DNA of 32,391 nucleotides from a virus: IMG/VR virus record IMGVR_UViG_3300020196_000147, positions 1 through 32,391 of that record. One strand, 5' to 3'. Shown piece after piece: positions 5,637 to 12,180 of the stretch. The notes beneath the pieces are model-generated. The model worked only from the letters and a program-made list of their open reading frames with translations, searched no databases and had not been told where the DNA came from. Each line of letters opens with the position of its first letter. Position 1 is the stretch's first letter. The translations under genes were made by a program, and so were the position numbers.

Positions 5637-6083
5637 ATGGAAAAACCGATTAAGTACATAAAAGCCACAATAACAAATAGTTGTGTCCCAGCGTGTCTCG
5701 CTATGGTCACAGGTAAAACGCTCCAACGTGTTATTAAAGAGATTTACGAGCACTGGGAAAACGAAGGTCGGTATCAAGGAATTGAAGATAACATTGTTGA
5801 CCAGTATCTTTCAAAAAACGGATACGCTGTTCAACGAATCAGTCACGAATACGAACCTAATAAGTTGTTGATTCCTAAATGGCCGGTCAAACCATTTGCA
5901 CCAATCCATATCGTAGATGTTTGGTCAACAAATCCGGCAGGAATGCATGCAGTGGTGATGCTAAAAGATGGAACTATATATGATCCATCTAACAGACGTA
6001 TTAAAGATATCTCAATGTACCAACGAGTATTTGGAATCACAGGTATTTGGAAAGTTACCGATAAGATTTTTGATGTAAAATAA
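5637..6083 (+). CDS. Papain-like / C39-like cysteine peptidase domain protein
   Basis: A 148-residue protein with the order of catalytic elements seen in papain-fold C39-like peptidases: an early NSCVPACLAMVTGK (Cys16 as likely nucleophile), then GMHAVVMLKDGTIYDPSN (His104 and Asp116). The length equals a single catalytic domain. No signal peptide is present, so it should act in the cytoplasm; a target could be a phage or host protein, or the fold may act as a binding module. GGAG lies 6 nt before the ATG. The stop codon TAA at 6081-6083 directly abuts the first base of the tmRNA, so the gene and the tmRNA must share a transcript, or the tmRNA promoter lies inside this gene. Enzymatic role is inferred from motif order. 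Confidence 0.65.
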   Translation: MEKPIKYIKATITNSCVPACLAMVTGKTLQRVIKEIYEHWENEGRYQGIEDNIVDQYLSKNGYAVQRISHEYEPNKLLIPKWPVKPFAPIHIVDVWSTNPAGMHAVVMLKDGTIYDPSNRRIKDISMYQRVFGITGIWKVTDKIFDVK

Positions 6084-6436
6084 GGGCCTGTCATGGTTTC
6101 GACGGGATGTAGATGATTGAGCATTGTGCCCAGCTTGGTAAACCTGGTAAAACAGACCAAAAAATATTAACTGGCAACTCATACAGCCAACCTCTCGCCC
6201 TCGCTGCGTAAGCAGTAGAGCCGAAGGACCGATGACCTGATCCATATAAGGGTAATCGGACTTATCATATGGTGTAGTGTTAGTGACGGGTAGTAGCTAA
6301 CATCAAACATAACTATCCTATATCTAATTTGGGTTCGTTCTTTGACCAGAGTTAGACGAATACTAATAAAGAACTACGCACATAAAAACTTAATAGGAAG
6401 CAGACTCGGACGCGGGTTCGACTCCCGCCAGGTCCA
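6084..6436 (+). ncRNA. ssrA: Transfer-messenger RNA (tmRNA)
   Basis: The 5' end GGGCCTG-TCATGGTTTCGACGGG is the tmRNA signature, and the 3' end has a tRNA-like T-arm (GCGGG-TTCGACT-CCCGC) closing with CAGGTCC and discriminator A6436. The acceptor stem GGGCCTG/CAGGTCC has a G-T as its third pair, the identity element for alanyl-tRNA synthetase. The tag frame resumes at GGC 6173 and ends at TAA 6209-6211, encoding GNSYSQPLALAA, with the LALAA end recognised by host ClpXP-type proteases. CCA is not encoded. About 350 nt is the usual length. It rescues stalled ribosomes together with SmpB, which is not in this window and is presumably supplied by the host. Confidence 0.97.
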
Positions 6437-6469
6437 TAGTTACGAATCACAATTTTTTTGGAGTTACTT

Positions 6470-6763
6470 ATGTACAAAAAAATTCTTGGGAAGATTCGTG
6501 AACTGTTTTTCAAAGAAGAACGATACGATACGTCACTTCGTCGGCAATGTATTCTTGAAGAATATAAAGTTCTCTTTGAACAAGTAAGAAATGCTAATGA
6601 CTTGACAAAACTCTTAGAAACACGTAAACTTCTTAGAGACTTCCAACAAGGTACAATAGATGTTGGAGAAGAATCGTGGGCACGGCAGTACCAAATGGAC
6701 CTCCATAGAGTATGGAATATTAAATACAGATATTGGAAACGTACTAGAGGTAGAGGTAAATAA
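6470..6763 (+). CDS. Hypothetical charged helical protein, 97 residues
   Basis: The start is ATG 6470 with GGAG at 6460-6463; an in-frame TTG at 6458 lies before that site and is rejected. The product is highly charged and helical, with MYKKILGKIRELFFKEER at the N-terminus, a leucine-rich middle (LTKLLETRKLLRDF) and a basic aromatic C-terminus (YRYWKRTRGRGK) suited to nucleic acid contact. Its stop overlaps the next ATG (TAATG), so the two are translationally coupled. It starts 33 nt after the tmRNA and may be on the same transcript. Function unknown. Confidence 0.72.
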   Translation: MYKKILGKIRELFFKEERYDTSLRRQCILEEYKVLFEQVRNANDLTKLLETRKLLRDFQQGTIDVGEESWARQYQMDLHRVWNIKYRYWKRTRGRGK

Positions 6764-7131
6764 TGCTAAAGAAAAAAGTTACGAAGTTTACTGACGGAAA
6801 GTTAAACGTTATGGAACGTAAAACCTTAGTATGCCAGGAATGTGGTGTTGTTACAGTAGAAGTGGCAAGTGATATCAAGGCGGTTACATGTGCGTATTGT
6901 GTCCAGCGTCAAGTTGCCCCACCGGCAGGAATCAAACCAAAATCCGAAGGTGAAAAGTTTCCCCGTGGATGGGCGTTAAAGGCACGGTACGTTCACACCG
7001 ATGGTCGGATATTTATTAAGGGTAAGGATACTGGTGAAACAGAAACACCAGAACCTAAGAAACTAAAGAAAGAAAAAACGTCTACACCGAAAAAGATAAC
7101 TAAGAAGAAAACTCCAAAACGGGGAAAGTAA
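6763..7131 (+). CDS. Zinc-ribbon protein with Lys-rich tail
   Basis: A 122-residue protein whose ATG overlaps the previous stop. Residues 24-46 form a likely zinc ribbon: Cys24-x2-Cys27, 15 residues, Cys43-x2-Cys46 (LVCQECG and CAYC). The C-terminal third is a low-complexity Lys/Thr/Pro-rich tail (KKLKKEKTSTPKKITKKKTP) that should bind nucleic acid non-specifically. Such small zinc-ribbon proteins in phages can contact DNA, RNA or RNA polymerase, but nothing here shows which. It is followed directly by the 7132 gene. Confidence 0.72.
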   Translation: MLKKKVTKFTDGKLNVMERKTLVCQECGVVTVEVASDIKAVTCAYCVQRQVAPPAGIKPKSEGEKFPRGWALKARYVHTDGRIFIKGKDTGETETPEPKKLKKEKTSTPKKITKKKTPKRGK

Positions 7132-7449
7132 ATGCTCGAATTACCAACAAACAAGCCGTTCCCAGTCATACAAAAGTTTCTTCAAGATAACGAAGCATTA
7201 GTATACTGGTATATGACATTGAGTATTTCAAAGTCTATTAAGGAAAATACCGATAAGACTGAATTGTTTACATTCGGTGGAAATAGTGAAAATATTGCTA
7301 TAGTTAAAAAGAGTGACTACGAGAATGTATTGTCGGATGCAATCAAACACCTTAGTAACGCAGAAGAGTATGAACGTGCTGCATTTGCAAGAGATTTATT
7401 AAACAAGTGGAAGATTGAACAAGTTATAAACGAAAAACCAACGGAGTAG
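7132..7449 (+). CDS. Hypothetical protein with UVR-like helical motif
   Basis: A 105-residue protein starting immediately after the previous stop. Near the C-terminus, LSNAEEYERAAFARDLLNKWK resembles the UVR helical-hairpin motif (pattern L..A..xxYExAAxxRDxx) of UvrB, UvrC and McsA. A zinc-ribbon gene directly upstream recalls McsA, which combines CxxC motifs with a UVR motif, although here the two parts are on separate polypeptides. The N-terminal two thirds match nothing I know. The resemblance is suggestive only. Confidence 0.65.
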   Translation: MLELPTNKPFPVIQKFLQDNEALVYWYMTLSISKSIKENTDKTELFTFGGNSENIAIVKKSDYENVLSDAIKHLSNAEEYERAAFARDLLNKWKIEQVINEKPTE

Positions 7450-7451
7450 TT

Positions 7452-7964
7452 ATGGGATTTGAATCTACGCGATGCGTAGTTCTTAATGCCACATACGAAC
7501 CGATTACAATTGTATCATCCAAACGAGCACTTGTACTTTACCTAGAAGGTAAAGCTGTAATTGTTGAAGAACATCCAGAGTTGGTGGTGCGGTCACCGAG
7601 TCAGACGTTCCCTGTTCCTTTGAGTATCGTACTTAAGGAATTTGTAAAGGGTCGTATGGTATTTCGGACTAAAGCACTACTGACACAACGAAATTTATTT
7701 ATTCGTGACCAGTACACCTGTCAGTACTGCGGCCGCAACAAACAACAAATTAAGCACTCAGAATTCTTAACTCGCGACCACGTAATTCCACGCCATATGG
7801 GAGGTAAGGATTTGTGGGAAAATGTGGTAACCTCTTGTAACTCATGTAATAACAAGAAGGCATATCATCTATTAGAAGATATTAATATGACCCTCTTGAC
7901 AATTCCAAGAGCGCCTACTATATTTGAATTGTGGACCAGACAACAGAAAAAACACTTCCACTAA
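7452..7964 (+). CDS. HNH endonuclease family protein
   Basis: A 170-residue protein of the widespread HNH family that opens with VLNATYEPITIVSSKRALVL. The nuclease core has a structural zinc site from Cys90-x2-Cys93 (YTCQYCG) and Cys129-x2-Cys132 (CNSCNNKK), and the catalytic HNH start at RDHVIPRHMGG with Asp109-His110, followed by WENVV and a terminal NKKA. GGAG 6 nt before the ATG supports the start. In phages such genes are either free-standing homing-type nucleases or take part in DNA processing and packaging; this one is in a dense operon and has no sign of being an insert. A promoter for the next gene lies inside its 3' end. Confidence 0.85.
   Translation: MGFESTRCVVLNATYEPITIVSSKRALVLYLEGKAVIVEEHPELVVRSPSQTFPVPLSIVLKEFVKGRMVFRTKALLTQRNLFIRDQYTCQYCGRNKQQIKHSEFLTRDHVIPRHMGGKDLWENVVTSCNSCNNKKAYHLLEDINMTLLTIPRAPTIFELWTRQQKKHFH
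7896..7924 (+). promoter_or_regulatory. Internal sigma70-type promoter within the HNH gene, reading into the HD hydrolase
   Basis: TTGACA at 7896-7901, a 17-nt spacer and TATATT at 7919-7924, inside the 3' end of the HNH coding region. The expected start is near 7931, leaving a leader of about 58 nt before the ATG at 7989. It matches the intergenic promoters of this window almost base for base. Confidence 0.65.
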
Positions 7965-7988
7965 ACATTTAAACAAGGATAAACGGTT

Positions 7989-8615
7989 ATGATTGACGAG
8001 CAGAAGATTGAAGATAACTACAATAAGTTCATGGAGTATGTGAAAGCAGATTCACGTGCAGATAAACTGATAGAGATGTATGAAATTTTTGGTAATGAAT
8101 TAAATCTGGCGCCGGCTTCCGCTAAAGTATTTTACCACAATGCATTTCCTGGCGGATATCTTGACCACGTACTTCGTGTGACGGAAACTTCACTACAAGT
8201 TGCGTCCTTATATAAGAAGATGGGTGGAACAATTGATTTCACTAAACAGGAACTTGTGTTTGCAGCACTCCATCACGATTTAGGAAAGTTAGGTGACCCC
8301 GAACAGGGACCATACTATCTTGAACAGGATTCCGATTGGCATCGTAAGAATCGTGGTGAAATGTATAAATTTAATGATAACATTCAATATATGACGGTTA
8401 CTGACCGTGCCATATACCTACTTCAAAAGTACGGAGTTCCTATTACTGAAAAGGAATGGTTAGGGATTAAGTTGTCAGATGGTATGTATGAAGATTCTAA
8501 CAAGGCATATTATAAGTGCTTTGTTCCAAATGCAATGAAAACAAACCTTCCATACATTCTTCATTGGGCAGACCATATGTCATGTAAAACGGAAGGAGAT
8601 AACGCAAAATTTTAA
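7989..8615 (+). CDS. HD-domain phosphohydrolase
   Basis: A 208-residue protein with the HD superfamily metal site: FPGGYLDHVLRV gives the first His, and LHHDLGKLGD gives His95-His96-Asp97. A later Asp in LHWADHMS can complete the site. The GGYLDHVLRVTE context is closer to the HD domains of YhaM-like and cyclic-nucleotide or oligonucleotide phosphohydrolases than to the dNTPase DatZ of Z-genome phages. Members hydrolyse nucleotides or nucleic acids; substrate here is unknown. The start is supported by AAGGATAAACGGTT before the ATG and by an internal promoter at 7896. A perfect 15-bp hairpin follows the stop. Confidence 0.8.
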   Translation: MIDEQKIEDNYNKFMEYVKADSRADKLIEMYEIFGNELNLAPASAKVFYHNAFPGGYLDHVLRVTETSLQVASLYKKMGGTIDFTKQELVFAALHHDLGKLGDPEQGPYYLEQDSDWHRKNRGEMYKFNDNIQYMTVTDRAIYLLQKYGVPITEKEWLGIKLSDGMYEDSNKAYYKCFVPNAMKTNLPYILHWADHMSCKTEGDNAKF

Positions 8616-8623
8616 TATAGTAT

Positions 8624-8658
8624 AATATAACCGTTCAAAACACTTGAACGGTTATATT
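8624..8658 (+). terminator. Strong hairpin, probable terminator after the HD gene
   Basis: A 15-bp perfect stem, 8624-8638 with 8644-8658, around loop AACAC (core AACCGTTCAA/TTGAACGGTT). The 3' side runs into an AT-rich stretch without a long T-run, so it may terminate, or protect the 3' end of, the upstream mRNA. Confidence 0.6.
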
Positions 8659-8665
8659 TATATTA

Positions 8666-8743
8666 GACCCGCACACAACGTGGGGTCATAACAACGTGAC
8701 GCTCAATAGTGAGGTCACATAATATAGGAGGTCATTTTATGAC
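8666..8743 (+). promoter_or_regulatory. Foldable hsp20 leader (candidate RNA thermometer)
   Basis: Three hairpins precede and overlap the hsp20 start: GACCC 8666-8670 with GGGTC 8682-8686, enclosing CAC-AAC-GTG; GTGAC-g-CTCA 8696-8705 with TGAG-GTCAC 8710-8718 around ATAG; and GTCAT 8731-8735 with ATGAC 8739-8743 around TTT, which pairs the start codon with the bases just after the AGGAGG. A weak hairpin that hides the start codon is how several hsp20 RNA thermometers work; the function here is inferred. Confidence 0.45.
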
Positions 8744-9218
8744 TCATTTAGTATTCCGCCCATTCGGGTCAACAGTTTTAAACAGCAGGGACAACTTCAT
8801 CAGTACATTTGATAAGATGTTTGATGAAATTACCCGCAGAGATTTCCCTGAACTCTTCCAACATTTCGGGGCAGAACCTTTTGGGAAGTCAGCATATCCA
8901 AAGGTTAATGTAATTTCAAATGACGAGTCTGTAGTTATTGAAGCTGAACTCGCCGGTTACAAGAAGGATGAAATCGATATTGAGGTTAAGGAAGGTGTCT
9001 TGACCATTTCAGGCGGTGCATCTCAATTGAACGAGCAAACTGATAAATCCGTTTATCTACTTCGTGAACTCAAGCGTAGTTCGTTCAGTCGCTCATTTAA
9101 GCTCGGTGACCAATTGGATGCCTCCGAAGTAGACGCACAGTTCGACAATGGGTTATTGACTGTAACAATCCAAAAATTGACAAAGGAACCAGCAAGTAAA
9201 AAGGTTACAATTAAGTAA
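8739..9218 (+). CDS. Small heat-shock protein, Hsp20/alpha-crystallin family
   Basis: A 159-residue Hsp20. The alpha-crystallin domain runs from about residue 55 to the end: PKVNVISNDESVVIEAELAGYKKDEIDIEVKEG, then LTISGG, a SFSRSFKLGDQLDAS segment and the hallmark DNGLLTVTIQK. The N-terminal arm (FRPFGSTVLNSRDNFISTFDKMF) is typical. It should form oligomers that hold unfolding proteins in the cytoplasm, perhaps helping virion assembly or survival of infected cells under stress; Hsp20 genes are known in T4-like cyanophages. The start at 8739 has AGGAGG upstream; an in-frame GTG at 8709 lies in a hairpin and is rejected. The leader may be temperature-sensitive. Confidence 0.93.
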   Translation: MTHLVFRPFGSTVLNSRDNFISTFDKMFDEITRRDFPELFQHFGAEPFGKSAYPKVNVISNDESVVIEAELAGYKKDEIDIEVKEGVLTISGGASQLNEQTDKSVYLLRELKRSSFSRSFKLGDQLDASEVDAQFDNGLLTVTIQKLTKEPASKKVTIK

Positions 9219-9245
9219 TTTCACTTTAACCAACAGGAGGTCCGT

Positions 9246-9302
9246 ATGTGCTGTTGCGTAGATTGTAAGTGTAGTTGCTGTACTAACCACATAGCCGATT
9301 AA
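9246..9302 (+). CDS. Cysteine-rich micropeptide, 18 residues
   Basis: ATG at 9246 stands 5 nt after a perfect AGGAGG (9235-9240), and the frame closes at TAA 9300-9302. The product, MCCCVDCKCSCCTNHIAD, has seven cysteines in 18 residues plus one His and two Asp, a metallothionein-like density of metal ligands. It follows hsp20 by 27 nt and is probably on the same mRNA. The 3' end of the gene forms one arm of a stem-loop (9289-9329). The ribosome binding site is what makes it believable as a gene. Metal or redox binding is inferred. Confidence 0.6.
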   Translation: MCCCVDCKCSCCTNHIAD

Positions 9303-9355
9303 CCGGGAGGTGATTCCTATCGGTTATGTCTGGTATCCAACCTTAATTTAAGGAG
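9289..9355 (+). other. Stem-loop displaying a long orphan Shine-Dalgarno sequence
   Basis: ACATAGCCGAT (9289-9299) pairs with ATCGGTTATGT (9319-9329), 11 pairs with one G-T. The 19-nt loop carries GGAGGTGAT at 9306-9314, a 9-nt match to the complement of the 16S rRNA 3' end. The next ATG is 15 nt from the GGAGG, at 9326, and opens only a six-codon frame (MSGIQP). A second SD-like AAGGAG at 9350-9355 also has no gene behind it. A strong terminator follows at 9373. It could be a translational regulator, a leader-peptide attenuator or a remnant. Confidence 0.5.
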
Positions 9356-9372
9356 ATAAACTGGAAATATAA

Positions 9373-9414
9373 CGAGCCGGACTGGTTCTTACTGGTTCGG
9401 TTCGTTTTTCTTTT
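9373..9414 (+). terminator. Rho-independent terminator
   Basis: A 13-pair stem, CGAGCCGGACTGG 9373-9385 with CTGGTTCGGTTCG 9392-9404 (with several G-T pairs), around TTCTTA and followed by TTTTTCTTTT (9405-9414). It closes the hsp20 unit. It almost touches the ribosome binding site of the next gene (9416), so that gene needs read-through or a promoter I could not see. Confidence 0.88.
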
Positions 9415-9423
9415 GGAGAATAT

Positions 9424-10440
9424 ATGAGTAAATTTTTTAATCTCAAAACACTGGTTTCATTTACTGCACTCACAGTTGCAGGATGTGCCGCACTATTTTC
9501 AGTAACGGGGATTGGTACCTTGTTTGCCGGTGCAGCTGTATCTGCGATGGTGATGGCCGGTGCTTTGGAATTGGGTAAGTTAGTAGGTATTTCATTTTTG
9601 TATCGGTATTGGAGTGAAATACCAAAAGCACTGAAGAGTTATATGTCCGTCGCAAGTGTTGTACTGATTATTATTACATCAGCAGGTATTTATGGATACT
9701 TGTCCTCGGCTTATGCAAAAGTTGCAGCTGACCCACTAAAGATGAACGCAGAAGTACAAATCTTGAATTCACAAGCACAAACCCTTGACCAAGAAATACA
9801 ACGAAAGACACAACGATTAGACCAGATTATTGCAATTCGTAATCAGCAAGAAAATCGTATTGATAATCTAATCAGTAAAAGTACCACGGGGTCTAATACA
9901 ACTATTCGGTTAGCACAAAATAGTTTAACAGAATTGAATAGAACCGCAAGCACATTACAAAAAGAAATTAATCAAGCATCATCACAACGAGATAGTTTAA
10001 AAGCAAAGAGTTTGACCACAGACGTTGCAATCACCACGGACTCAGATATTGGAACCTTTGTTTATATCTCACGTGCAATTGGTGTACCATTAGACACCGT
10101 AGTTAAATGGTTTATATTAGTAATTGTATTAGTATTTGACCCATTATCTATTTGTTTAGTATTAGCATATAATTTTTTAGTTAAACGGGATGAGAAAAAG
10201 GAACCAGAAACATTGGTACAGGAAGAAAAAACATATAAAATATATAACGAACAACCAATACAAGAAAATAAAGCAGAAACATCACAGTCGTTAAATCAGT
10301 TATCCGATGAATTATTAGTTAAATTGAATAGCGACGACCCGTTTCCGCAGTATATGACTAAAGAAGAAACGGAAGATGTACTAGATAATTTCTGGAGGAA
10401 AAAGACTAACGTAAAGCATAAAGATATAAAGTTATTTTAA
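9424..10440 (+). CDS. Membrane protein with central coiled coil
   Basis: A 338-residue protein with GGAGA upstream of the ATG. Hydrophobic segments lie at about residues 11-55 (two adjacent, Gly/Ala-rich), 72-93 and 224-250, the last containing FDPLSICLVLAYNF. Between the third and fourth lies a long Gln/Asn-rich coiled coil (about 100-190; repeating LDQEIQRKTQRLDQI pattern). The C-terminal about 85 residues are charged and cytoplasmic in most topology models. Similar architectures occur in unannotated membrane proteins of large aquatic phages. It follows directly behind a terminator and is followed by the UV endonuclease promoter, so it is probably its own unit. Function unknown; a role in envelope remodelling or exclusion would be a guess. 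Confidence 0.75.
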   Translation: MSKFFNLKTLVSFTALTVAGCAALFSVTGIGTLFAGAAVSAMVMAGALELGKLVGISFLYRYWSEIPKALKSYMSVASVVLIIITSAGIYGYLSSAYAKVAADPLKMNAEVQILNSQAQTLDQEIQRKTQRLDQIIAIRNQQENRIDNLISKSTTGSNTTIRLAQNSLTELNRTASTLQKEINQASSQRDSLKAKSLTTDVAITTDSDIGTFVYISRAIGVPLDTVVKWFILVIVLVFDPLSICLVLAYNFLVKRDEKKEPETLVQEEKTYKIYNEQPIQENKAETSQSLNQLSDELLVKLNSDDPFPQYMTKEETEDVLDNFWRKKTNVKHKDIKLF

Positions 10441-10446
10441 CGCCAC

Positions 10447-10475
10447 TTGACAAATCCCCCACTTTAGTGTATATT
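10447..10475 (+). promoter_or_regulatory. Sigma70-type promoter for the uvsE operon
   Basis: TTGACA at 10447-10452, a 17-nt spacer and TATATT at 10470-10475 (TATATTTA). The spacer holds TCCCCCA (10455-10461), which is repeated inverted as TGGGGGA (10492-10498) at the ribosome binding site. The pair may be an operator or chance. Confidence 0.8.
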
Positions 10476-10502
10476 TAGTATACTACTTAATTGGGGGATT
10501 TT

Positions 10503-11402
10503 GTGCCTATTAACGTTGGTTACTGTTGCATCAATAATACACTAAACAAGAAAGGTATCACCACGGGACGTGCCATGCGTAAAGCCACCTTTGAAGCTAA
10601 GGGTATTAAATACGCATCTGAATTAGCATTGGCAAACGCTAAAGACCTTCTTGAAATCCTTATGTGGAATGCAGACAATGGAGTGAAGGTATTCCGTATG
10701 GGGTCAGGTATATTTCCTTGGGGAAGTGAATACAATAATACAAGTTTACCTGATTTTTTTGAGATTGCTAGTACACTACGTATGTGCGGTAACTTCGCCA
10801 AAGCCACTGGTCAACGTATCACGGCGCATCCAGATCATTTTGTAAAACTTGGATCAGATAAACAAAAAGTTGTAGATAATTCTATCAAAGATTTGGAACT
10901 ACATTCCGAAGTGTTTGACCTTATGGGAACCGATGCGTCACGATATAATGCTATCAATATTCATGTGGGTATGAACTTTTCAGAAGAAACTGCACAACGG
11001 TGGATTGATAATTTCCGTAAGTTGTCACCAAATCTTCAAGCACGCATGGTAGTCGAAAATGATGACAAGGAATCATCATTCTCTATTATTCAACTGTTTA
11101 CTTATCTCCACACAGAGTTAGGTATCCCACTTACTTTCGACTATTTTCATCACCAGTTTCATTCGGATGGATTGACTACCCAAGACGCAGCAGAACTTGC
11201 CGCCGGTACTTGGCCGGAAGGTATCACACCACTTTTCCATTATAGTGAGAGTAAAAACATCAATGAAAACGTTCAAGGTAATCCTCGAGCTCATGCTGAT
11301 TATGTGTTTTCTCGTATTGACGATTTTGGACTCACGTTGGATGTTGACCTCGAAGCAAAAGCAAAGGAATTAGCCCTCTTTAAATATCGGGAGTTAGTAT
11401 GA
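10503..11402 (+). CDS. uvsE: UV damage endonuclease (UvsE/UVDE family)
   Basis: A 299-residue TIM-barrel endonuclease that nicks DNA 5' of UV photoproducts and starts light-independent repair. Family marks: INVGYCCINNTLN at the N-terminus, ITTGRAMRK, ILMWNADNGVKVFRMGSGIFPWGSEY, TAHPDHFVKL in place of the usual HPGQFV, INIHVGM, VVENDDK and TFDYFHHQFH, which supply the His, Glu and Asp metal ligands. The start is GTG 10503, 4 nt after GGGGGA; an in-frame TTG at 10491 lies before that site. It has its own promoter and its stop overlaps the next ATG. In a phage it would protect or repair the genome after sunlight damage and suits an aquatic or surface habitat. Confidence 0.92.
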   Translation: MPINVGYCCINNTLNKKGITTGRAMRKATFEAKGIKYASELALANAKDLLEILMWNADNGVKVFRMGSGIFPWGSEYNNTSLPDFFEIASTLRMCGNFAKATGQRITAHPDHFVKLGSDKQKVVDNSIKDLELHSEVFDLMGTDASRYNAINIHVGMNFSEETAQRWIDNFRKLSPNLQARMVVENDDKESSFSIIQLFTYLHTELGIPLTFDYFHHQFHSDGLTTQDAAELAAGTWPEGITPLFHYSESKNINENVQGNPRAHADYVFSRIDDFGLTLDVDLEAKAKELALFKYRELV

Positions 11403-11548
11403 GTACACTACTTGACATTATTAAAGGAATTATATATCTTATAGTATCACTTATAATAATCTCTGTATTAGGGGTTATTTATTTGGGGTTTGTGACATTT
11501 GTTCTATTTCAAGAACTTTTCAAATACCTTAAACAAAAACTACAATGA
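11399..11548 (+). CDS. Small membrane protein, 49 residues
   Basis: ATG 11399 overlaps the uvsE stop (ATGA) and its TGA 11546-11548 overlaps the next ATG at 11545, so three genes are chained by translational coupling. The product is almost one long hydrophobic helix (IIYLIVSLIIISVLGVIYLG and FVTFVLF) with a basic, Lys-rich tail (FKYLKQKLQ) and fits a single- or double-pass inner membrane protein. No function is evident; membrane helpers of glycosyltransferases or holin-like proteins have this size. Confidence 0.68.
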   Translation: MSTLLDIIKGIIYLIVSLIIISVLGVIYLGFVTFVLFQELFKYLKQKLQ

Positions 11549-12180
11549 CACCACTTATTTCGTTTGCGGTTACCACACATAACGAAGGTGAGTATATTCG
11601 AGAACTGATTGACCAGCTTGTTCCGCACTGTGAGCAAACTGGTGATGAAATTATTGTTGTGGATGATAATTCTACCGACCCATTCACCACAAGTATGTTG
11701 TATGGTTATGAAGACGCAAACTTAATTCAATTGTATAATCACGAACTCAATCATAACTTTGGTGAACATAAGAATTTCCTAAACAGTAAATGTAACGGAG
11801 AATATATTTTCCAAGTTGACGCTGATGAAAAGTTCCATAATAATCTGCTCAACTATATGCACGATATTGTAGACAACAATAAGCATGTGGATTTGTTTCT
11901 TATTCCTCGCGTGAATATTGTAGGTGGACTGACCGACGAAGATATTCGTCGTTGGGGATGGCGAATCAATGAAAAGGGTTGGGTAATGTTTCCCGATTAC
12001 CAAACCAGACTATATCGTAATACTGATAGTATCTATTGGGAAGGAAAAGTACACGAACGTATTGTAGGATATAAGACAACAGCATCACTACCCGCAGAAG
12101 AAGAGTGGTCACTATATCACATTAAGGATATTGAACGTCAACGTAAACAAAATGACTATTATGACACCATTACACGGTAA
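11545..12180 (+). CDS. Glycosyltransferase family 2
   Basis: A 211-residue GT-A fold glycosyltransferase. It begins ISFAVTTHNEGEYIRELIDQL (nucleotide-sugar binding start), then EIIVVDDNSTD, and FQVDADEKF with the Asp-x-Asp metal motif. The C-terminal WEGKVHERI and YHIKDIERQ resemble the lipopolysaccharide core glucosyltransferase WaaE type. It should transfer a sugar from a UDP- or similar donor to a glycan, DNA base or protein. The ATG overlaps the preceding stop, and the last 20 nt overlap the start of the IMPDH-like gene. The dehydrogenase at 2685 could feed it a uronic acid donor, but that is inferred. Confidence 0.88.
   Translation: MTPLISFAVTTHNEGEYIRELIDQLVPHCEQTGDEIIVVDDNSTDPFTTSMLYGYEDANLIQLYNHELNHNFGEHKNFLNSKCNGEYIFQVDADEKFHNNLLNYMHDIVDNNKHVDLFLIPRVNIVGGLTDEDIRRWGWRINEKGWVMFPDYQTRLYRNTDSIYWEGKVHERIVGYKTTASLPAEEEWSLYHIKDIERQRKQNDYYDTITR

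Noticed and set aside
6342-6587. Reading frame of 81 residues across the tmRNA 3' end
   Set aside because: It overlaps the tRNA-like domain of the tmRNA and another gene in a different frame, and has no ribosome binding site.
7989-8615. HD hydrolase as DatZ (dATP triphosphohydrolase)
   Set aside because: The GGYLDHVLRV and LHHDLGKLGD context fits YhaM-type HD domains better than DatZ, and the protein is longer than DatZ of about 175 residues.
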